Assembly: GCF_946998875.1 (NCBI RefSeq)
Contig: NZ_CAMQAY010000002.1
Span: forward strand, 62,001 to 126,000
Length of the DNA stretch: 64,000 nucleotides
Direction of reading: 5' to 3'
From: an uncultured Peptoniphilus sp.
GTDB taxonomy: Bacteria > Bacillota > Clostridia > Tissierellales > Peptoniphilaceae
The notes below the pieces were generated by a model. The model saw only the letters and a list, made by a program, of their open reading frames with translations. It was not told the DNA's origin and did no database searches. The position numbers and the translations under genes were made by a program. Numbering within the stretch: the first letter of the stretch is position 1; the number at the start of each line of letters is the position of its first letter. Positions 17,340 to 26,112 of this stretch are shown here, one piece after another.

Positions 17340-18507
17340 TATAGTCAACTTCTTTTACAAAAAAGAATAGGTCTTTATTATTTTTTGGCACTAAATAAAC
17401 ATGGCTGATGTTTTCTGCAAATAAATTTATCCTAAACCACTCACCCTGATATATGCTTCCTTTGTAAGGAATTATTTCTCCCTTAAGATTTACAAGTCCA
17501 ATTTCTTTACAAGAATCATAGGGGAATAAAATGGAAAGAGAAATTTCCTGGCAATTTTTTTCCACTCCAAGTTTTATGTCGTCGTAAATATTTTCTGCCT
17601 TTGCATAAAAGGATGTGATGCCAGATTCGCTATAATAATTTGTCCTAATGCTGTCATCAACTAAAAATTTATTTTCCTTGGCATTTTTATTTTCAAAATC
17701 TAAATCATCAAAAATACTTTCAGCCTTATCTTTAGACTTATTATTTGAATTGTCATTTAAATCATCAAAAATTGATAAGGATACTTCCTGACCCTTTATT
17801 TTACTGTTCTTTTTTTCACTTGCTTTTGCAGAAACTTTTTCTGTTGCTGGAGCTTTACTAGGATTTATGGCTTTTGTATTTGTAATTTTTTGAACCTTGT
17901 TATTTTTTACTTCCTTAGCCCTCGTGTTTTTTATTTCTTCTGCCTTATTATTTTTATCTTCTTTAGGATTTAAAGTCTCTCCACTAGGATCTACATTATT
18001 TGTCTTATCTTCTTTATTTTCGTTAAAGTAAGCTTCCTTTAGATCTGAATAATAAATTGCCTTTGATGGTTTTTCTGCCTTAAATCTATATGTAAAAGTA
18101 TTTTCGTCTCTTCTATTTAACTCAATATTTGAATATCCGTAATAATTTGTGAAGGTAGAAATTTTATTTATGTCGCTATTTTCAATTTTTCCAGAAATTG
18201 CAAGAGTTTCTATGTCAGTCTGCCCTTCCTTGGTAAAATTATCTCTATTTAAATTATTTTCAGCAGAAATTTTATCAATATTTTCCTTAGAAAAATCTTT
18301 AAGTCCACTGTACTTGTTGTCTTGCTCTTCACTTTTAAGGCTCTCGTTAAAGTCAACTTCTGAGACCTTTTGTGCCTCAGCTCTTATGAGAAAATTATAA
18401 AATAAAAATTCTATAAATAACAAAATTAAAACTACAAATAAAATCTTTTCTCGATTTGAAAATCGCCTATAACCAATTTTTTTGCTAAAAATATCAAATA
18501 TATCCAT
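17326..18507 (-). CDS. Unrecognised single-pass membrane protein of the pseudopilin cluster
   Basis: A 393-residue protein with a basic cytosolic N-terminus (about 20 residues), one hydrophobic helix (ILFVVLILLFIEFLFYNFLI), then a long outside region. Residues about 165-275 are low-complexity and rich in Lys, Asn, Ala and Glu (ENKEDKTNN, NNKAEEIKN, TRAKEVKNN), likely disordered. The last 110 residues look globular. The topology resembles PilN/PilO or GspL/M-type assembly proteins, but I do not recognise the family. It overlaps both the SGNH hydrolase gene (14 nt) and the GspH-like gene, so it is made with the pseudopilins. Confidence 0.6.
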   Translation of the reverse strand: MDIFDIFSKKIGYRRFSNREKILFVVLILLFIEFLFYNFLIRAEAQKVSEVDFNESLKSEEQDNKYSGLKDFSKENIDKISAENNLNRDNFTKEGQTDIETLAISGKIENSDINKISTFTNYYGYSNIELNRRDENTFTYRFKAEKPSKAIYYSDLKEAYFNENKEDKTNNVDPSGETLNPKEDKNNKAEEIKNTRAKEVKNNKVQKITNTKAINPSKAPATEKVSAKASEKKNSKIKGQEVSLSIFDDLNDNSNNKSKDKAESIFDDLDFENKNAKENKFLVDDSIRTNYYSESGITSFYAKAENIYDDIKLGVEKNCQEISLSILFPYDSCKEIGLVNLKGEIIPYKGSIYQGEWFRINLFAENISHVYLVPKNNKDLFFFVKEVDYNEDI

Positions 18508-19042
18508 TTAATTTTTCCTCTACAAATTCTGCCAACTTCTCATGAAGCCTTTCGTTTGGATGTATTCCATCTATTAAATCATCTTCAATGTAATTTTCTT
18601 TAGCATAGTCATAAAATGAAATGACTTTATAATCCTTGGCATTTTCTTTTAAAACTTTGTCAAGATTTTCTATATTTTTGTTCACTGAATTAAAGTTAAT
18701 AAAACTTTCATAGGCCTCGTCTAAATTTTTAAAAGATGTGGGATAAGGTGTGATGACAATAATTTTGCCGCCTAAGCTCTTTAATTTTTCTATGATTTTA
18801 TTTATATTTTTTGTGACATAGTCAAGAGATCTTCCGTTATAAAAATCGTTTAAGCCTATGAGAAGAAAATATAAATCATAAGTCATCAAATTATTTATTG
18901 CATATAGAACTTCATCAGTGGTTAAACCATTTACCCCGTAGTTGTCAATATCATAACCTTTTCCCTGCAAATAATAAATTAGAGATTTTCCTCCAACTAA
19001 ATATCCTTCAAATATGGAGTCTCCAAGGGCACAAATTCTCAT
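18494..19042 (-). CDS. SGNH/GDSL hydrolase family protein
   Basis: A 182-residue lipase/esterase-like protein. Block I is ALGDSIFEG with Ser9 as nucleophile, block III is GLNDF, and block V is DGIHPNERLH with the catalytic Asp and His. There is no signal peptide, so it is probably cytosolic. The substrate is unknown. It lies 8 bp after radC and overlaps the next gene. Confidence 0.85.
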   Translation of the reverse strand: MRICALGDSIFEGYLVGGKSLIYYLQGKGYDIDNYGVNGLTTDEVLYAINNLMTYDLYFLLIGLNDFYNGRSLDYVTKNINKIIEKLKSLGGKIIVITPYPTSFKNLDEAYESFINFNSVNKNIENLDKVLKENAKDYKVISFYDYAKENYIEDDLIDGIHPNERLHEKLAEFVEEKLNGYI

Positions 19043-19050
19043 AAAACCTC

Positions 19051-19770
19051 CTAAATAAGTCCTTCTTCCAAGAAACTAAAATACTTATTATCTCCTATGA
19101 TTATGTGGTCTAAAATATCAATTCCAATTATCTTTGATGCCTGAACTAATGTGTTAGTAAGGTCAATATCCTCCTTTGATGGCTTTGGATCCCCTGTTGG
19201 GTGATTATGTAACAAAATAATTGTGTGAGCATTATCAGAAATTGCAGCCCTAAAAACCTCTCTGGCATGAACGAGAGTCATGTTTATAGTTCCCTTAGAA
19301 ATTTCTCTCACAAAATTAATTTCTTTTTTTGTATTTAAGGTTATAATCCTAAAATGTTCTTCTTCTAAGACGCTCATGTCGCTTAAAACATAGTTTGCAG
19401 CAACCGATGGCGATGTAACCCTAATTTTTGAATCATAAGAACTGACAGAAAGTCGCATGCCCAATTGCACAGCTGCAATTATCATGGCTGCCTTGGCTTC
19501 TCCAATGCCTTCCACTTGCATTAAGTTGGCAAAAGTTGCATTTTTAAGACTATTTAAACCGTTCCTATCATTTTCTGATTTTAAACTTCTAAGAACTTTA
19601 TTTGCTGTATCAATGGCTGAATGGCCACTCTTGGACCCGGTCCTTATAATAAGAGCTAAAAGTTCAGCATTGGAGAGATAATTTGGTCCAAACTTTAAAA
19701 GTTTTTCCTGAGGTCTTTCCTCCTCTGGCATCTCCTTAATAGTGTATCTTTCAATTTCTCTTTCTTTCAT
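19051..19770 (-). CDS. radC: RadC family JAB/MPN-domain protein
   Basis: A 239-residue RadC. It has an N-terminal helix-hairpin-helix region (VEGIGEAKA near residue 90) and a C-terminal JAB/MPN metalloprotease-like domain with the zinc motif HNHPTGDPKPSKEDID. The name comes from a recombination phenotype that was later reassigned; the cellular role remains uncertain. It sits 4 bp from maf, the same pairing as in Bacillus. Confidence 0.93.
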   Translation of the reverse strand: MKEREIERYTIKEMPEEERPQEKLLKFGPNYLSNAELLALIIRTGSKSGHSAIDTANKVLRSLKSENDRNGLNSLKNATFANLMQVEGIGEAKAAMIIAAVQLGMRLSVSSYDSKIRVTSPSVAANYVLSDMSVLEEEHFRIITLNTKKEINFVREISKGTINMTLVHAREVFRAAISDNAHTIILLHNHPTGDPKPSKEDIDLTNTLVQASKIIGIDILDHIIIGDNKYFSFLEEGLI

Positions 19771-19774
19771 AAAA

Positions 19775-20350
19775 TCACCACAAGCTTAAATTAAATAATC
19801 TCACTAAATCTCTATTTATCTTTCCTATTGGAAGCCCTACAATATTAAAATAGTCTCCCTCTATTTTTTCAACTAAGAGAGACCCCTTGCCCTGGATTCC
19901 ATAGGCACCAGCTTTGTCCTTGTATTCAAGAGTGTCCAAATATTTTTCTATTTCATCATCACTTAAATCATAAAATTTTACAGAAGATTCTTCGTAGTTT
20001 AGGTATTTAATTTTTTGAGATAATTTAAAAATTGCGTAGCCTGTAAAGACTCTGTGAGTCCTTCCTCTTAGGATTTTTATCATTTCTCTTGCATCTTCGC
20101 GATCCTTTGGCTTGCCAAGAAGCCTTCCCTCAAGTTCAACCAAGGTGTCTGCAGCTAAAACAATGGCATCTTCATTATCCCTTGCCACTGCTATTCCCTT
20201 CTCAAAGGCAAGTGCCATGACAGTAGTCCAGGGCGAATAAGAATCGTCCTTTTTCTCATTAATATCTTTCGAAACTACCTTAAAATCTATAAAATGCGAT
20301 AAAATTTCTCTCCTTCTTGGAGAATTTGATGCCAAAATAATATTTTCCAT
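19775..20350 (-). CDS. maf: Maf-like nucleoside triphosphate pyrophosphatase
   Basis: A 191-residue house-cleaning enzyme hydrolysing dTTP/UTP or modified NTPs. Motifs: ILASNSPRRREIL at the start, VLAADTLVELEGRLLGKP in the middle, and RGRTHRVFTGY. The ATG at 20350 is chosen because AAGGAG precedes it; the open frame continues 12 codons further into the upstream gene. It is adjacent to the Gx transporter gene (1 bp) and radC. Confidence 0.93.
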   Translation of the reverse strand: MENIILASNSPRRREILSHFIDFKVVSKDINEKKDDSYSPWTTVMALAFEKGIAVARDNEDAIVLAADTLVELEGRLLGKPKDREDAREMIKILRGRTHRVFTGYAIFKLSQKIKYLNYEESSVKFYDLSDDEIEKYLDTLEYKDKAGAYGIQGKGSLLVEKIEGDYFNIVGLPIGKINRDLVRLFNLSLW

Positions 20351-20351
20351 T

Positions 20352-20861
20352 TCAAGCCCTCTCCTTTGATATATTTGTGTTGTCAACTATATAAATTGAA
20401 GCAAGTCCAACAAAAAATCCTGTGAAAATCCCTAAAATAACAAGCAGTGGTAGATAGGCAAGTATTGCCGTAGTCTTCATGATGTAGGATGCAACTAAAA
20501 CTTGTCCTAAATTGTGAAAAAATGAGCCAATTTCACTTATTCCAATTAAAGATAAATATTTTCTCAAAAATTTATGAGAAATAATCATGGCAAGTGAACT
20601 TAAAATAGCGCCGCCCATGGAAAAAAAGAAGCTAGACACAGCGCCAGTGACCAGTGCCAAGATAACAGTCTTAAAAATTGAGACAAAAAAGCCCTCCTTA
20701 TATCCAATGGCAACTATAGTTACAAGAACAACAATATTTGATAGACCTAGCCTAGCACCTGGAATGGCAACTGGAAGTGGAATTACACTTTCAAAGAGAC
20801 CAAGGACAATTCCTAAGGCGCTAAGTAGAGATAAATAAATTAATTTTCTATTATTTCTCAT
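20352..20861 (-). CDS. Gx transporter family (heptaprenyl diphosphate synthase component I-like) membrane protein
   Basis: A 169-residue integral membrane protein with about five spans and the family block GLFESVIPLPVAIPGARLGLSN. Members are annotated as HepSI or Gx transporters and resemble ECF-type S components. The gene overlaps the preceding NusG-domain-II gene by 4 nt (ATGA), a pairing common in clostridia and linked there to respiratory or quinone-type electron-transfer loci. The cargo is not known. Confidence 0.8.
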   Translation of the reverse strand: MRNNRKLIYLSLLSALGIVLGLFESVIPLPVAIPGARLGLSNIVVLVTIVAIGYKEGFFVSIFKTVILALVTGAVSSFFFSMGGAILSSLAMIISHKFLRKYLSLIGISEIGSFFHNLGQVLVASYIMKTTAILAYLPLLVILGIFTGFFVGLASIYIVDNTNISKERA

Positions 20862-21253
20862 TTTATTATCAAATCCAAACTATCATGGTTCTTTTTGTCA
20901 GAGACAATTTTTACCATGACTCTATTAGGTAGGCAGATGATTGAATCTCCAGGAATAGAAATTTTCCCCATCTTCATGCAAATTTTATCCTTGCAATTAG
21001 ATTCATGCATGTGCACCTCACCCTTTTCAATTATTACTTCATTCTTACCGTAAACAGTATTTATATCGATTTTTTCATCTGTCTTTTTAGTTAAGGGAAC
21101 TTCTTTATATATTTTCCCGTCCACAGTTATAACAACTTTTTTTGAAATATTTGCATCTTCCTTGGGAAGTTTGTTTGTAAAAAAATAAATTAAAAAAGAA
21201 AGAATAACTATTAAAATAATAACTAAAATATCAGCTTTTTTTAACTTTTTCAT
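20858..21253 (-). CDS. NusG domain II-containing membrane-anchored protein
   Basis: A 131-residue protein with one N-terminal membrane helix (ADILVIILIVILSFLIYFF) and an outside NusG domain II-type beta domain containing the pattern HESNCKDKICMKMGKIS, with two cysteines, and CLPNRVMVKI. The start at 21253 (ATG) gives MKKLKKADI. No Shine-Dalgarno is visible; the -10 box sits only 6 bp before the ATG. It heads the long minus-strand operon to efp. Confidence 0.8.
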   Translation of the reverse strand: MKKLKKADILVIILIVILSFLIYFFTNKLPKEDANISKKVVITVDGKIYKEVPLTKKTDEKIDINTVYGKNEVIIEKGEVHMHESNCKDKICMKMGKISIPGDSIICLPNRVMVKIVSDKKNHDSLDLIIK

Positions 21254-21268
21254 AATTTTATTATAGCA
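21254..21268 (-). promoter_or_regulatory. Extended -10 promoter giving a near-leaderless mRNA
   Basis: On the minus strand TGCTATAAT is followed by AAAATT and then the ATG of the NusG-domain-II gene. With the usual 6-7 bp from -10 box to transcription start, the mRNA would begin at or one base from the ATG. No ribosome binding site exists between them. TTGAAA lies 20 bp upstream, a weak -35. Confidence 0.6.
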
Positions 21269-21334
21269 CAAGATGAAGCTTATTTTTTCAATTAAATTTT
21301 ATTATAGTTTAACTTTAACTTTCTTAAAAATTGC

Positions 21335-21384
21335 AATAAAAAACTCTATAATATTCTAGACATAAATCTAAAATGTTATAGAGT
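21335..21384 (-). terminator. Second downstream hairpin after rpmF
   Basis: Arms 21343-21355 and 21372-21384 pair over 13 bp with one wobble, continued by a 4-bp inner stem (TAGA/TCTA) and a CATAAA-type loop. On the minus strand a TTTTT run follows. It looks like a backup terminator, though a protein operator is possible. Confidence 0.55.
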
Positions 21385-21393
21385 AAATTTACA

Positions 21394-21419
21394 TAAAAAA
21401 AGCGAGACCTAAGTCTCAC
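21394..21419 (-). terminator. Terminator of rpmF operon
   Basis: The minus-strand transcript forms GTGAGAC-TTAG-GTCTCGC followed by seven T. It starts 5 bp past the rpmF stop codon. Confidence 0.9.
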
Positions 21420-21423
21420 TTTA

Positions 21424-21606
21424 TTATTCAGCTTCTGCAATAATTTCTTTGCCTGCATAGTGTCCACAAGAAGGACAAACTCTATGAGGTAATTTCATTT
21501 CATGGCAGTTAGGACATTCAACTACTGTTGCTTTATTTAATCTGTAAGAAGATGCTCTTCTCTTATTCTTTCTTTGTTTTGAAGTTTTTCTCTTAGGTAC
21601 GGCCAT
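21424..21606 (-). CDS. rpmF: Ribosomal protein L32
   Basis: A 60-residue L32 beginning MAVPKRKTSKQRKNKRRA. It keeps the zinc-ribbon form: CPNC and CPSC pairs supply four ligands (C31, C34, C44, C47 region). It follows the DUF177 gene by 2 bp, the conserved bacterial pairing. Confidence 0.98.
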   Translation of the reverse strand: MAVPKRKTSKQRKNKRRASSYRLNKATVVECPNCHEMKLPHRVCPSCGHYAGKEIIAEAE

Positions 21607-21608
21607 TT

Positions 21609-22142
21609 CTACACCTCCTCATCTTTAAATAAATCTAATAACTTTCCAAATCTTGGATCCACTGTCTCTTCTGGTGATTCTTCTTCCTGACAATCACAAG
21701 GACCTTCGTTTAAGTTCTTGCCACAATGAGAGCAAAGTCCCTTGCAATCTTCGCTGCACAAATTTTTACCAGAAATTGAAGTAACAATTTGTGAGAAAAT
21801 AATCTCTGAAAGATCTACTGAATCATCAATAATTTTAAAATATTCGTCTACAGAATCTTCATCATATAAACTTGTATCTTTAAAATTGTAAGCAATGTAA
21901 GATGTCTCTTTTTCCTTTATAAACTCTTTGAGGCATCTGTCACAGACTGCTTTGAACTTGTAGGAAATATCAAGACAAAGTTCTAATTCCCCTGTCAAAT
22001 CATGAATATATCCCTTGTACTCTATTGGATAGATGAGATTTAGATCTTCTAAACTCAAATCCGTGTCATTTTCCTTTAAGCTGCCCTGAAAGTCAAGCCT
22101 AACATCATCAGATGACAAAAAAGTACTAAGATCTAATTTCAT
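21609..22142 (-). CDS. DUF177 (YceD-like) protein
   Basis: A 177-residue member of the YceD family, linked to 23S rRNA accumulation. It has a central CDRCL motif (residues about 65-69) and a C-terminal cysteine cluster CSEDCKGLCSHCG followed by CDC, a likely metal site. It precedes rpmF with a 2-bp gap, as in most bacteria. A consensus promoter lies directly upstream. Confidence 0.92.
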   Translation of the reverse strand: MKLDLSTFLSSDDVRLDFQGSLKENDTDLSLEDLNLIYPIEYKGYIHDLTGELELCLDISYKFKAVCDRCLKEFIKEKETSYIAYNFKDTSLYDEDSVDEYFKIIDDSVDLSEIIFSQIVTSISGKNLCSEDCKGLCSHCGKNLNEGPCDCQEEESPEETVDPRFGKLLDLFKDEEV

Positions 22143-22170
22143 ATACTCACCTCAAAAATACATACAAATC

Positions 22171-22199
22171 ATTATAACTTTTTATTTTTCAAATGTCAA
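22171..22199 (-). promoter_or_regulatory. Consensus sigma-A promoter of DUF177-rpmF
   Basis: Minus strand: TTGACA (22194-22199), 17-bp spacer, TATAAT (22171-22176). Both boxes match consensus at every position. The start codon is about 28 bp downstream. Confidence 0.9.
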
Positions 22200-22214
22200 C
22201 AAAAATCTTGAAAA

Positions 22215-23411
22215 TTATGCCTCAACAAGTGCCTTTGTATCTCTTGCAATCATAAGCTCTTCATTAGTTGGGATTACAAAAATCTTAATAGAAGAATCGT
22301 CAGCAGAAATAAGTTTGTCTTCTCCTCTGACATTATTTCTTTCTGTGTCTATTTTAAGTCCAAGAGATTTTAAGCCATTAACTATTGATTCTCTCATTTC
22401 AATTGAGTTTTCGCCAACGCCTGCAGTAAATACAATTGCATCAACATGGTCAAGTTCAGTCATGTAAGAACCAATGTAGCCACGAACTCTTTTTTCGAAG
22501 ATATCAAGGGCAAGTTTTGCTCTCTTGTTTCCTTCATCTCTAGCTGCTTCAATATCTCTAAAGTCACTAGATACTCCAGAAATTCCTAGTACACCAGATT
22601 TTTTATTGATTAAAGTGTTAATTTCATCAGTAGAAAGATTTTCTTTTTCCATTAAGAATGGAAGAATAGCTGGGTCTAAATCACCACATCTAGTTCCCAT
22701 TGCAATTCCTTCAAGTGGAGTGAAGCCCATGGAAGTGTCAATGGATTTACCATTTTTAACTGCACAGATACTTGAACCATTGCCAAGGTGACAAGTGATT
22801 AAGTTAACTTCATTTACATCTTTTCCTAGCATTTCTGCAGCTCTATTAGTGATGTATTTGTGAGAAGTTCCGTGGAAACCAAATCTTCTGATTTTATATT
22901 TTTCATAGTATTCGTATGGAAGTGCATAGATGTAGCTTTCAGCTGGCATAGTTTGGTGGAAAGCTGTATCAAATACTGCAACTTGTTTAACATTAGGAAG
23001 AAGTCTTTGGCAAGCCTTGATTCCCATAATGTTTGGTGGATTGTGAAGAGGAGCTATTTCAACATTATCTTCAATTCCCTTTAAAACTTTTTCGTCGATT
23101 ATAACAGATTGAGCAAAGTCTTCGCCACCGTGTACAACTCTGTGACCTACTGCATCAATTTCATCAAGAGATTTAATTGCACCGTATTCTTCATTTGTTA
23201 GGGATTCCATTACAAGTTCAAGAGCTCTCTTGTGGTCTTGCATTGGAGTTTCAATAGTTTTCTTTTCCTTTCCTATTGTCTCGTGTTTAATTCTTGAACC
23301 TTCAATTCCAATTCTTTCAACTAAACCCTTTGCCATCAATTCTTCAGTTTCCATATCAATTAGTTGATATTTTAGAGAAGAAGATCCGCAATTAATTACT
23401 AATATCTTCAT
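22215..23411 (-). CDS. ackA: Acetate kinase
   Basis: A 398-residue acetate kinase, converting acetyl phosphate and ADP to acetate and ATP. The N-terminus MKILVINCGSSSLKYQL is the phosphate-binding loop of the ASKHA fold. HRVVHGGE, the catalytic FDTAFH, HLGNGSS and GTRCGDLDP motifs are intact. The pta gene is not in the window. It is divergent from tmcAL and carries its own promoter. Confidence 0.98.
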   Translation of the reverse strand: MKILVINCGSSSLKYQLIDMETEELMAKGLVERIGIEGSRIKHETIGKEKKTIETPMQDHKRALELVMESLTNEEYGAIKSLDEIDAVGHRVVHGGEDFAQSVIIDEKVLKGIEDNVEIAPLHNPPNIMGIKACQRLLPNVKQVAVFDTAFHQTMPAESYIYALPYEYYEKYKIRRFGFHGTSHKYITNRAAEMLGKDVNEVNLITCHLGNGSSICAVKNGKSIDTSMGFTPLEGIAMGTRCGDLDPAILPFLMEKENLSTDEINTLINKKSGVLGISGVSSDFRDIEAARDEGNKRAKLALDIFEKRVRGYIGSYMTELDHVDAIVFTAGVGENSIEMRESIVNGLKSLGLKIDTERNNVRGEDKLISADDSSIKIFVIPTNEELMIARDTKALVEA

Positions 23412-23465
23412 GTTTCCTCCTCATGTTTTTTAAATTTATTAAATATAGTATAATAACTAATAATA

Positions 23466-23494
23466 AGTTTATAACAGATGTAAACATTAGTCAA
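23466..23494 (-). promoter_or_regulatory. Promoter of ackA
   Basis: Minus strand: TTGACT (23489-23494), 17-bp spacer, TAAACT (23466-23471), about 55 bp before the ackA ATG. A TATAAT on the plus strand in the same interval may serve tmcAL. Confidence 0.55.
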
Positions 23495-23512
23495 TAATTG
23501 GAGATTTAAAAT

Positions 23513-24655
23513 ATGAAAATTGCTTCTATAATTGCGGAGTATAATCCCTTCCATAGGGGTCACGCCTATCAGATTCAAAAAATAAAAAGTGAATACTCAG
23601 ATTTTATTGTAGTCATTATGTCGGGAAATTTTGTCCAAAGGGGCGAACCTGCCATAATAAATAAATTTGAAAGGGCAAAGATAGCAGTAGATAATGGAGC
23701 AAGTCTCGTCCTAGAGCTTCCCCTTTACTATGCAACATCTAATGCAGAAATATTTGCTCGTGGCGGCATTACTATTTTAAATTCTATGGGAATTATTGAT
23801 AGACTTTACTTTGGAAGTGAAGATGACGCATCTACTTTAAAAAATTTGTCAGAAAAAATTTATAAAAATTTAGATAATGAGAAAATAAAAAAATATTTAG
23901 CAGAGGGCAATTCTTATATAAAATCTCGCGAACTTGCCATGGATTTTTTAAGTCAAAAAGAAAAGGAAGTTTTAAAAAAACCAAATAACATTTTAGGCTT
24001 GGAATACATCAAAAACTTAGAAAAGTTAAATTCAAAAATAGAAGCCCACTCTATGGCGAGAAAAAATGTAAATCACAAGGACGATTTTGCCCTTGAAGGC
24101 TTTGCATCAGCATCACACATAAGAAGCCTTGCCTATAGGGGCGAAGATGTATCAAGCTTTTTGCCAGGCTATGACTTAGTGGTGGAAAATAAATTAGAAG
24201 ATTATTTTGAAATCTTTAAATACAAAATGCTTGCAGGGAAAATAAATTTCACCGACTACTTTGACTATGAAGTTGGACTAGAAAATAGGATTATAGAAAA
24301 TTTAGACTCCAAAAACTTTGAAGAACTAATAGAAAAAGTCCACTCAAAAAGGCACAGCAAGTCAAGAATAAAAAGATTAATCTTAGAAATTCTCTTAGAC
24401 ATAAAAAAAGATTCCATAAAAAAATCCTTTGAAGCTCCCTACACAAGAGTCCTTGCCTGCGACGAAAGAGGCATAGAAATCTTAAAAAAATCAAAAAATA
24501 AAAATAAAATTTATTCCTTTAAAAGCTTTTATGACAAATCAACTGGCATTACAAAAGAGATGCTTGATAAAGAAATCTTGGCAAGTGACCTCTACAATAT
24601 AAAATCTGGAAAAATAAAGACAGACTTCACAAGAGAAGTCTATAAAAAATTATAA
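23513..24655 (+). CDS. tmcAL: tRNA(Met) cytidine acetate ligase
   Basis: A 380-residue nucleotidyltransferase that uses ATP and acetate to acetylate the wobble cytidine of elongator tRNA-Met. The N-terminus IIAEYNPFHRGHAYQI carries the HxGH nucleotide-binding motif, followed by SGNFVQRGEPA and LYFGSED. The C-terminal half is lysine-rich and helical. It is divergent from ackA, the enzyme that makes acetate; this may be chance. Confidence 0.95.
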   Translation: MKIASIIAEYNPFHRGHAYQIQKIKSEYSDFIVVIMSGNFVQRGEPAIINKFERAKIAVDNGASLVLELPLYYATSNAEIFARGGITILNSMGIIDRLYFGSEDDASTLKNLSEKIYKNLDNEKIKKYLAEGNSYIKSRELAMDFLSQKEKEVLKKPNNILGLEYIKNLEKLNSKIEAHSMARKNVNHKDDFALEGFASASHIRSLAYRGEDVSSFLPGYDLVVENKLEDYFEIFKYKMLAGKINFTDYFDYEVGLENRIIENLDSKNFEELIEKVHSKRHSKSRIKRLILEILLDIKKDSIKKSFEAPYTRVLACDERGIEILKKSKNKNKIYSFKSFYDKSTGITKEMLDKEILASDLYNIKSGKIKTDFTREVYKKL

Positions 24656-24695
24656 AATTATAAAAATCATTTTTTTAATTAAAGGCAAAAAGAAA

Positions 24696-24745
24696 CTCTC
24701 ATCCTAAGAAATTCTAAAATGGAAATCCTAGAATGAGAGATTTTT
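24696..24745. terminator. Terminator between convergent genes
   Basis: Arms starting CTCTCAT and ending ATGAGAG pair over about 17 bp with a few mismatches, followed by TTTTTATT on the plus strand. It can end tmcAL and, less well, the opposing gene. Confidence 0.7.
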
Positions 24746-24746
24746 A

Positions 24747-25496
24747 TTAGTCTTTAGTCTCACTTATTGACTTTTCATAAATATTTGTAAATTCTTTCAT
24801 ATCCTTGTTTCTCACGACTTCTGCTGGCACATCGTGGACGCTAATAGAACCTCCCCATGACTCAGCTTCCCCATCAGGCTTTTTATTTTCCTCTGGAATT
24901 AAAATAATAGAATATTTAGTCACCTTTAAAGAAGTTTTGTACATAATTTTTTGCAAATCGCAAAGAATATCTAAGCACTTTTCAAGGCTTGGCTTTTTAA
25001 CATAAGCAAAAGCCTGAGCATTTACATCTTCCTTAAAATTATTAAAATCAAATTTTTGGTCTAGAAGAAGTTTTTCTTCAAGATCATCATTAACTGTTGT
25101 CAAAGAAATTTCATAAGGGAAATTATATTTTTTCTCAAGGCTTTTACCATAATCCCTTAATTCGTCAGAAAGTCTTATCCATGTGTTAAATAAAATGGAG
25201 TCGTAAGTATCTGCCTTTATCCCGCCAAAAGAATCAAAACCCAAATAAAACTTAGTGTCTTCGCTGTTTTTGTCGCGGAGCCTAACAATATAGTAGCCGT
25301 CCTTAAAATTATAATAGGCCCTGTCGCGATTTAGGTCCAAGTCCTTGTAGTTGGCTTCAATATATTTAGTGGCAGACTTTTCCGCCATAAGTCTTGAAAT
25401 AGGATTGCCAAAAAATGCTAAACAAATGAAGGCAAAAATAATAGCTAAGAAAATAAATAAGCCAAGAAAAAATTTACTAAGCTTACCCTTACTCAT
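24747..25496 (-). CDS. Unrecognised membrane-anchored protein
   Basis: A 249-residue protein with an N-terminal membrane helix (FFLGLFIFLAIIFAFICLAFFG) and an outside soluble domain of about 220 residues. The pattern after the helix (ATKYIEANYKDLDL ... YYNFKDGYYIVRL) resembles small secreted proteins of the YfjL-like kind, but I cannot assign a family. AGGAGG lies upstream of the ATG. The IS200 element ends 44 bp upstream of the start, so its original promoter may have been altered. Confidence 0.6.
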   Translation of the reverse strand: MSKGKLSKFFLGLFIFLAIIFAFICLAFFGNPISRLMAEKSATKYIEANYKDLDLNRDRAYYNFKDGYYIVRLRDKNSEDTKFYLGFDSFGGIKADTYDSILFNTWIRLSDELRDYGKSLEKKYNFPYEISLTTVNDDLEEKLLLDQKFDFNNFKEDVNAQAFAYVKKPSLEKCLDILCDLQKIMYKTSLKVTKYSIILIPEENKKPDGEAESWGGSISVHDVPAEVVRNKDMKEFTNIYEKSISETKD

Positions 25497-25650
25497 AACA
25501 AAACCCTCCTTTATTGGAATTTATTATATAATAACACAGAATAAAAATCCACCGGCGTAGCCGGTGGTTTTGCTTATGCGGTCCAAAGGACCTTTATTAC
25601 TAGCTGCTCATCAAGGGCGCCTGTGGTTTACCACTCGCAAGTTTTACTTG

Positions 25651-26106
25651 CTAACCCCTGAAGGGGTCTGTGTTATCCATTGTTATTTGACCACTTAATT
25701 CATCTTCTTTAAGTTGATTTTGTATATATTCTTTTATTGCTTTTGTATTCTTGCCTGCTGTGTCTACATAATATCCTCTACACCAGAATTGTCTTCCTCT
25801 ATATTTGTATTTTAGACTTCCCCATTTTTCATATATCATTATGCTACTTTTTCCTTTTAAAAATCCCATAAAACTTGATATGCTCAATTTTGGGAGAATC
25901 TCTAGTAACATGTGCACATGATCTGGACATACTTCTGCTTATATTATATTTACTTCTTTCCAACTGCATAGTTCCCTAAAAATTGCTCCTATCTCTAATC
26001 TTTTACTTCCGTAAAATACTTTTCTTCTGTATTTTGGTGCAAATACTATATGATATTTACAATTCCATTTTGTGTGTGATAAACTATGCGTATGATTTAA
26101 ATTCAA
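25651..26106 (-). pseudogene. tnpA: IS200-type transposase tnpA interrupted by an in-frame stop
   Basis: The reading frame encodes a 151-residue Y1 (HUH) transposase. The start is TTG at 26106 behind AGGAGG (6-nt spacing), giving MNLNHTHSLSHTKWNCKYH, the usual IS200 start. Codon 56 is TAA (25939-25941) where relatives have Glu (II-E-AEVCPDHVHML), a single-base change. Downstream, HVH (residues 63-65) and the catalytic tyrosine region (EYIQNQLKED) are intact in the same frame. Unless the stop is read through, no active enzyme is made, so the element would need a transposase in trans. Confidence 0.88.
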
Positions 26107-26112
26107 AAAAAA

